From assembly GCF_007725405.1 (NCBI RefSeq), contig NZ_CP042163.1, forward strand, positions 2,852,001 through 2,916,000: 64,000 nt of DNA, written 5' to 3'. A model generated the notes under the pieces. It was not told where the DNA came from. It worked only from the letters and a program-made list of their open reading frames with translations, and ran no database searches. The DNA is from Shouchella miscanthi. Lineage in GTDB: Bacteria; Bacillota; Bacilli; Bacillales; Bacillaceae_D. The translations under genes and the position numbers were made by a program. This document shows, in pieces, positions 58,866 through 64,000 of the stretch; the first letter of the stretch is position 1, and every line of letters starts with the position of its first letter.

Positions 58866-60785
58866 TTACTTACGTGCCTCCGCTTTAATCATGTCGACAA
58901 ACGTTTGTAACGCTTGTGATTCAGATTGACTTTCACCATATTTACGAATATTAACAGTGTCTGCTTCTAGTTCTTTATCACCTAGAACAAGCATGTAAGG
59001 AATTTTTTGCATTTGTGACTCACGAATCTTGTAGCCGAGCTTTTCGTCTCGGTCATCAATTTCTACGCGAACACCAACGGCTTGCAATGCTTCTTGTACT
59101 TGTTTCGTATAGTTTAAGTGCACTTCATTTGAAACCGGAATGAGTTGAACTTGTACAGGTGCTAACCATGTTGGTAAAGCCCCTTTGTATTCTTCGAGTA
59201 AGAAGGCAACAAATCGTTCCATTGTGGAAACAACTCCACGGTGAACGACAACAGGACGATGCTGCTTCCCATCTTCTCCTACATATGTTAAATCAAAACG
59301 CTCAGGGAGCAAGAAATCAAGCTGAACAGTTGATAACGTTTCTTCTTTCCCAAGTGCGGTTTTCACTTGAACATCTAGTTTCGGACCATAAAAAGCCGCT
59401 TCACCAATCGCCTCATAATAAGTAGCACCGAGAGCATCCATTGCTTCTTTTAACATGGATTGGGCTTTAGTCCACATCTCATCGTCATCAAAATACTTTT
59501 CTTTATCTTCAGGATCACGATAAGATAACCGGAATGAATAATTTTCTAAACCAAAATCTTTGTAAACTTCTTGAACAAGACGAACAACACGAACAAATTC
59601 ATCTTTAATCTGGTCAGGGCGACAGAAAATATGTGCATCATTTAGAGTCATTCCTCTTACACGCTGTAATCCTGAAACCGCTCCTGACATTTCATAACGA
59701 TGCTGCATTCCAAGTTCAGCAATGCGTAAAGGAAGCTGACGATAGCTTCTCATATCTTGTTTATAAACCATCATATGGTGTGGACAGTTCATTGGACGGA
59801 GCACGAGGGTTTCGTTATCCATTTCCATCGGCGGAAACATATCATCGCTGTAATGCTCCCAGTGACCTGATGTTTTGTATAGTTCAGATGAACCTAGAAT
59901 CGGTGTATACACATGCTGGTAACCAAGACGCTCTTCTTTATCGACAATGTATCGTTCAATAATACGACGAATTGTCGCACCTTTAGGCAACCAAAGCGGC
60001 AACCCTTGTCCTACTTTTTGGGATAACGCGAAAATACCGAGCTCTTTTCCTAATTTACGGTGGTCACGCTCTTTTGCTTCTTCAAGCATTTGTAAGTGAG
60101 CTTTTAAGTCTTCTTTCGAAAAGAAGGCCGTTCCATAAATCCGTTGTAACATCTTATTTTTAGAGTCACCACGCCAATAAGCACCTGCTGTTGACAACAG
60201 TTTAAATTCTTTTATTTTGTTCGTTGAAGGGACATGGATTCCTCGACATAAATCAAAAAACTCACCTTGCTTATAAATCGTAACCTTTTCATCCTCTGGA
60301 ATGGCTTCAATTAATTCAAGCTTATACGGATCATTTATTTCTTTAAAGCGAGCAATGGCTTCTTCTCGACTAACAACTTCACGAATGATTTCTAAATTCT
60401 CACCAACAATCTTCTTCATTTCTTTTTCAATTTTTGGTAAGTCCTCAGCTGTTATAGACTCATCGGCATCAATGTCATAATAGAAGCCCCCCTCAATAAC
60501 TGGTCCAACTCCGAGCTGCACGTTAGGGAACAAACGTTTCACTGCTTGAGCTAGTAGATGGGCGGTACTATGACGCATGATCTCCAGTGCTTCTTCTGAA
60601 GATGCTGTAACGATTTCAATCGTGCCATCGTTTGGTAGTGGTGTCTTCAAGTCGATCAAATCGCCATTCAACTTTCCTGCTAACGCTTTTTTCTTAAGTC
60701 CTGGGCTAATTGAAGCTGCGATCGCTTCTGTAGATGTACCACTTGGAAATTCTTTTTTAGCTCCATCTGGAAATACAAACTCCAT
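58866..60785 (-). CDS. thrS: Threonyl-tRNA synthetase
   Basis: A 639-residue class II enzyme. N-terminal TGS domain (1-60), editing domain with [15 protein letters not shown] near residue 72 and the Cys-containing [15 protein letters not shown] near 178, catalytic core with [12 protein letters not shown] near 332, motif 2 near 360-385 and the zinc ligands, then the C-terminal anticodon-binding domain ([10 protein letters not shown] near 540). Controlled by a Thr T-box. Confidence 0.98.
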   Translation of the reverse strand: MEFVFPDGAKKEFPSGTSTEAIAASISPGLKKKALAGKLNGDLIDLKTPLPNDGTIEIVTASSEEALEIMRHSTAHLLAQAVKRLFPNVQLGVGPVIEGGFYYDIDADESITAEDLPKIEKEMKKIVGENLEIIREVVSREEAIARFKEINDPYKLELIEAIPEDEKVTIYKQGEFFDLCRGIHVPSTNKIKEFKLLSTAGAYWRGDSKNKMLQRIYGTAFFSKEDLKAHLQMLEEAKERDHRKLGKELGIFALSQKVGQGLPLWLPKGATIRRIIERYIVDKEERLGYQHVYTPILGSSELYKTSGHWEHYSDDMFPPMEMDNETLVLRPMNCPHHMMVYKQDMRSYRQLPLRIAELGMQHRYEMSGAVSGLQRVRGMTLNDAHIFCRPDQIKDEFVRVVRLVQEVYKDFGLENYSFRLSYRDPEDKEKYFDDDEMWTKAQSMLKEAMDALGATYYEAIGEAAFYGPKLDVQVKTALGKEETLSTVQLDFLLPERFDLTYVGEDGKQHRPVVVHRGVVSTMERFVAFLLEEYKGALPTWLAPVQVQLIPVSNEVHLNYTKQVQEALQAVGVRVEIDDRDEKLGYKIRESQMQKIPYMLVLGDKELEADTVNIRKYGESQSESQALQTFVDMIKAEARK

Positions 60786-60821
60786 GTGTATTCATCCTTT
60801 CTTCTTCGCTTTTTTTCAAAT

Positions 60822-61050
60822 AAAAAAACACTCGTTCCTCTAAAAAGGGACGAGTGTGGTTTCGTGGTTCCACCCTAATACAATACTCTACATACACATA
60901 ACGGTTGCGGGCCGGCTTCGATTACTTGTTTTCACCGAAGCAGTTCAAAGGTGGTAATGATTCAATCGTACTTAGGAGCTTCCAGCCTAGACTCCATTCT
61001 CTAGTAAGCCATCATTTGAAACATCTTGTCCTTCTCATCACTTTTTGCTT
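60822..61050 (-). promoter_or_regulatory. T-box leader of thrS, Thr specifier (ACC)
   Basis: The T-box core agggtggaaccacg lies near 60863-60876 on the minus strand. The specifier context is attACCacctttgaac near 60945-60961. The terminator acactcgtccc...acgagtgt with seven T is at 60822-60852. Uncharged tRNA-Thr should cause antitermination. Confidence 0.95.
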
Positions 61051-61061
61051 TACTTCTTCAC

Positions 61062-61091
61062 ATTATACATAGACGCATAGGCAGAATGCAA
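61062..61091 (-). promoter_or_regulatory. Promoter of the thrS T-box transcript
   Basis: TTGCAT, 18 bases, TATAAT on the minus strand, just upstream of T-box stem I and after the ytxC gene. Confidence 0.75.
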
Positions 61092-61107
61092 GTCTATTTT
61101 CGTCTTC

Positions 61108-61965
61108 TTACTTGCTTGTTGTCGCATACCGTTCGAATGGATACACTTTTAACCGCTCTTGGTAAATGGATTGAATGAGTAAAATGGTATGATGGTCCGG
61201 CTGTTTTGTGAACAAGTAGATGTATTCTGGGGACATTTCAATGAGGGCAAGAATGAGGTACTCCATTTTCCCTGCAACCGTATGGTCGCCTGTTCTTTCA
61301 GCCATATAGAAGTGACATTCATCCTTTGTTAGTTCTCGAAATGCATCATCATAAAAACGGAACGTCTCATCGTGCACTAGATAAATAACACGCCGCTTCG
61401 TTTTTTGCTGTCCAACAGTCTGACGAATGACATCAAGAGTTGTTTGATGTTCTTGTTCTAGCCAATATTCGTCCACCGCTAATTCTAAACAATCCATCAC
61501 AATTTCCGTGTATGCTTTCATTCTGAATGTTAGAAACGGTTCATAAAAAAGTGAATCCTGTGCCTTCAATTGGTATAAAAAAGCTGTATAGAGCGCTGTA
61601 CATCGACTGCTTGCCAGCCTTTTACTAACAACGTCTTCTCGATCTTCGTTTAACATCGCTTGCGCAATGGAGATCACTTGTTTTTGTTCTTCTTCTACTA
61701 AATTGTACTCATTATAGGCAAACTGGTTTAGCAAAAGGTGTTCCTTTGTTTCAATGACATCTTCTGTTAAAAGCGCTGCTAAAAAACTATAGTAAGGGTC
61801 ATCTGATTGATCTGTCTCATCGGTAAGGAGAAACCGTAGTTCATTCCCTTCTCTTTGTTCCATTGTGGCATTTATGCCGAGTTCATGAAATTGTTTAATG
61901 GATTTAGCTATTTTTTTAGCTAGTCTATCATAATTGCCTTTGTCTTCAAAATAAATTGCAAGCAA
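61108..61965 (-). CDS. ytxC: Sporulation-associated protein YtxC
   Basis: A 285-residue soluble protein of the YtxC family, always near thrS and dnaI in Bacillus. It is mostly helical, with no catalytic motif recognised; FRMKAYTEIVMDCLELAVDEYWLEQEHQ near residue 145 is a conserved block. The TTG at 61965 is eight bases after gggggac and is preferred over the TTG at 61971. Role in sporulation is suggested by family naming only. Confidence 0.85.
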   Translation of the reverse strand: MLAIYFEDKGNYDRLAKKIAKSIKQFHELGINATMEQREGNELRFLLTDETDQSDDPYYSFLAALLTEDVIETKEHLLLNQFAYNEYNLVEEEQKQVISIAQAMLNEDREDVVSKRLASSRCTALYTAFLYQLKAQDSLFYEPFLTFRMKAYTEIVMDCLELAVDEYWLEQEHQTTLDVIRQTVGQQKTKRRVIYLVHDETFRFYDDAFRELTKDECHFYMAERTGDHTVAGKMEYLILALIEMSPEYIYLFTKQPDHHTILLIQSIYQERLKVYPFERYATTSK

Positions 61966-62069
61966 ACTCAAGTCCCCCTAACATCCCGCATACTCTTCTT
62001 TCTTCACACTTTACTTTTAACGTATGTATTAAAGAGAAGAAACATGCCTTCCGAATGCAGAGGCTATTA

Positions 62070-62113
62070 TAAAAAATAAATGCCCTTGAGCGCCAAGCAC
62101 TCAAGAGCATTTA
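62070..62113 (-). terminator. Terminator of mqnC
   Basis: The stem aaatgctcttgag/ctcaagggcattt followed by a T-run on the minus strand, seven bases after the mqnC stop. Confidence 0.85.
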
Positions 62114-62119
62114 CATTCG

Positions 62120-63232
62120 TTAATTTTGCATGACAAAATCTTTATCAACAGTCTCATCGCCTTCAAAACGGTGAAGGATGTCATACTTTGTATTTCGCTG
62201 AGCTGGAATCTTACCAGCTTCGCGAATCAGTTTTAGGGTTAAGTTGGAATTGACCTTATGTGTTGTGTTCGCAGCAGACACAACATTTTCTTCCATCATC
62301 GTACTTCCAAAGTCATTACAGCCAAAATGCAATGATTTCTTTCCAACTTCAGGGCCCATTGTTACCCAAGAAGACTGGAAATTAGCAATGTTATCAAGGA
62401 AAATACGAGAAATTGCCACATTCTTTAAATAGTCTTCAGGCGTTAATTTTTCTAAACGTCGTAAACCTGTGTTTTCAGGCTGCAATAACCATGAAATAAA
62501 CGCAGTAAAGCAACCTGTTTCGTCTTGAGCATCACGAACGCGTTGTAAATGAAGCGCCCGCTCCTCGAATGACTCGCCAAAACCGATAACCATTGTTGCT
62601 GATCCAAACATACCGACTTTTTTTGATGCCTTCATGGCTTCTAACCATTGATCGGCAGTTACTTTCAAACGGCTAACACGCATTCTTGTTTCCTCTGTAA
62701 GAATTTCTGCGCCACCGCCTGGCATTGAATCAAGTCCTGCTTCATGAAGTTCACGCAATACATCTTCAACAGACATATCCATTACTTCTGCTATCTTCCA
62801 TATTTCAGCTGGCGAGAACGAATGCATCCAAATGTTAGGAAACCTTTTTTTGATTCCTTTTAAGAGGTCTGTATAATAATCGAGTTTTAAATTGGGATTG
62901 GTTCCACCCTGCATTAAGATTTCTGTTCCACCAACGTCTTCTGTTTCTTTTATTTTTTGAAAGATTACTTCATCATCAAGAACGTAGCCGTCTTTATGAT
63001 TTGGCGGACGATAAAAGGCGCAAAACGAACAATACGTATCACAAAAGTTTGTATAATTGACATTACGTCCAATTACAAATGTTGTCACTGGCTCAGGGTG
63101 CCATTGCTTCATTATTGCGTCTGCCGCTCGTCCTAATTTATCTAAGTCATCACATTTATAAAGTTCCACAGCATCTTCCATGGAAATACGTTCGCCGTTA
63201 ACGGCTCTTTCTAGAATCGCATCTACGCTCAT
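62120..63232 (-). CDS. mqnC: Cyclic dehypoxanthinyl futalosine synthase
   Basis: A 370-residue radical SAM enzyme of the MqnC/MqnE/CofH group. The cluster motif is NFCDTYCSFCAFYRPP (CX3CX2C) near residue 60. HSFSPAEIW near 140, DSMPGGGAEIL near 172 and SWLLQPENTGL near 247 fit MqnC, which cyclises dehypoxanthine futalosine in the futalosine route to menaquinone. ATG 63232 lies behind tgggggt. The gene stands alone between ytxC and dnaI. It implies that this organism makes menaquinone by the futalosine route rather than the classical Men route; the partner genes are not in the window. Confidence 0.9.
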   Translation of the reverse strand: MSVDAILERAVNGERISMEDAVELYKCDDLDKLGRAADAIMKQWHPEPVTTFVIGRNVNYTNFCDTYCSFCAFYRPPNHKDGYVLDDEVIFQKIKETEDVGGTEILMQGGTNPNLKLDYYTDLLKGIKKRFPNIWMHSFSPAEIWKIAEVMDMSVEDVLRELHEAGLDSMPGGGAEILTEETRMRVSRLKVTADQWLEAMKASKKVGMFGSATMVIGFGESFEERALHLQRVRDAQDETGCFTAFISWLLQPENTGLRRLEKLTPEDYLKNVAISRIFLDNIANFQSSWVTMGPEVGKKSLHFGCNDFGSTMMEENVVSAANTTHKVNSNLTLKLIREAGKIPAQRNTKYDILHRFEGDETVDKDFVMQN

Positions 63233-63361
63233 CTCTTGTACCCCCAAGCACAAATAAATAGTCTAGTAGTCTCTATAATCGTATCATAGTTATTCTTAAA
63301 CTTCCAATTCAATCGGCTTCAATGCTCTATACAAAAAGAAGGAAGGGATGACGCTCCCCTC

Positions 63362-64000
63362 CTAACTTCGGCGATTTTTTCCTTTTACTTCAACAAGAGT
63401 TGTAAAGTGCTTGATTCGTTCCATGATCCGTTTCGCTTTCAATTCTTCTGTTCCACCTTTATCCGAATAGGATAGCTGAACTTCCAACTCATCGTAATCA
63501 TAATTCGATGTAAAAACAGTGGGCAATCGCTCTGACATGCGATACTGCATAATAGGACCAAGGATTTCGTCTCTTGTCCACGCTGTTGTTGTTTCCGCTC
63601 CAATGTCATCTAACATAAGAACCGGTACTTTACGAACCGCTTCTAATTTCTCTTGAAAGGTTCCATCTCCAATGGCGGCCTTCATCTCGCGAAAGAAATC
63701 AGGTGTATAAATAAGTGCGCTTTGAATACGACTTTCTTTTAAATCATTAGCGATTGCACCTAATAAATAAGATTTACCGACACCAAATTTCCCATGTAAA
63801 TATAAGCCGTGACCATTCTCTCCAGGCTGTGCTGTTGAAGCAAATTTAATCGCTTCCGTTATTGCCTTTGTTCGATCAGAATCCTGCTCTATAAGGTCAA
63901 AAGTTGCTTCTAACACATCTTTTGGAATATAAAAAGATTGGATCAAGCCTTGCTGAAGCTTTTTTTCTTCATCATCCAGTTTAAGTGGACATTTAGAATA
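63362..64000 (-). CDS. dnaI: Primosomal helicase loader DnaI, C-terminal part
   Basis: The gene runs off the right edge; 212 codons are visible. The reading frame is open from base 64000 (YSKCPLKLDDEEKK...). The AAA+ domain shows Walker A LHGKFGVGKSYLLGAIA, Walker B VLMLDDIGAE near the middle, sensor FTSNYDYDEL and the box VII Arg region KRIMERIKHF. DnaI loads the DnaC helicase at replication origins in Bacillus. Confidence 0.95.
   Translation of the reverse strand, partial: YSKCPLKLDDEEKKLQQGLIQSFYIPKDVLEATFDLIEQDSDRTKAITEAIKFASTAQPGENGHGLYLHGKFGVGKSYLLGAIANDLKESRIQSALIYTPDFFREMKAAIGDGTFQEKLEAVRKVPVLMLDDIGAETTTAWTRDEILGPIMQYRMSERLPTVFTSNYDYDELEVQLSYSDKGGTEELKAKRIMERIKHFTTLVEVKGKNRRS

Overview
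The window is an AT-rich, densely packed chromosomal segment of an endospore-forming Bacillaceae bacterium. Nearly all genes lie on the minus strand. Spore genes (gerE, gerM, sspI, ytxC), T-box leaders, a FadR operator, CcpA cre sites, a sigma-W promoter and many GTG/TTG/ATT starts all point to Bacillus and its relatives. Gene order largely follows the Bacillus subtilis clpX-tig-leu/ilv ... sdh ... mutSB ... pheST ... infC ... thrS-dnaI stretch. Differences are the insertion of ptsHI beside gerE, ilvD placed directly before the ilvB T-box, the lack of lysC and rnhC at their usual places, and an mqnC (futalosine menaquinone) gene next to dnaI. These suggest an alkaliphilic lineage such as Shouchella/Alkalihalobacillus; that placement is inference.

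Layout: 1-1654 holds the 5' tip of clpX and tig. 1811-2866 is the TPR gene ysoA. 3074-13091 is the branched-chain amino acid region, ilvD followed by a leucine T-box operon ilvB-ilvH-ilvC-leuA-leuB-leuC-leuD. 13196-14810 is a small accessory patch on the plus strand: an unrecognised protein with a possible degenerate nuclease fold, a left-handed beta-helix acetyltransferase and a broken glycosyltransferase. 14890-15194 carries tRNA-Gly and tRNA-Arg with their promoter. 15233-18302 is ysnB-rdgB-rph and gerM, followed by trhO, a ferredoxin, racE and a MarR regulator. 21497-23654 is ptsHI, then gerE and a thioesterase. 24595-27927 is sdhCAB. 28043-30630 is yslB, uvrC and trxA. 30793-35844 is the fatty-acid degradation regulon (lcfA, then fadR-fadB-etfB-etfA). 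36052-41487 is DNA maintenance and division (mutS2, polX, cvpA, zapA) with yshE and a 27-residue membrane peptide. 41786-45553 is pheST with its Phe T-box. 45579-51832 has ysgA, sspI, small membrane proteins, an M42 peptidase, a sigma-W gene, a monocarboxylate symporter pair and two small membrane genes. 51889-53265 is infC-rpmI-rplT with an L20-type leader. 53278-57231 is a yknWXYZ-type MacB export system. 57427-58780 has OsmC, GrpB and cupin genes. 58866-64000 is thrS with a Thr T-box, ytxC, mqnC and the truncated dnaI.

I found no phage, insertion sequence, CRISPR array or clearly new defence or biosynthetic system. The least explained items are the 13239 and 36052 genes, the acidic repeat tail and direct-repeat promoter of the yknWXYZ-like operon, and two gene-free blocks at 35845-36005 and 41488-41785 that may be degenerate interspersed repeats.
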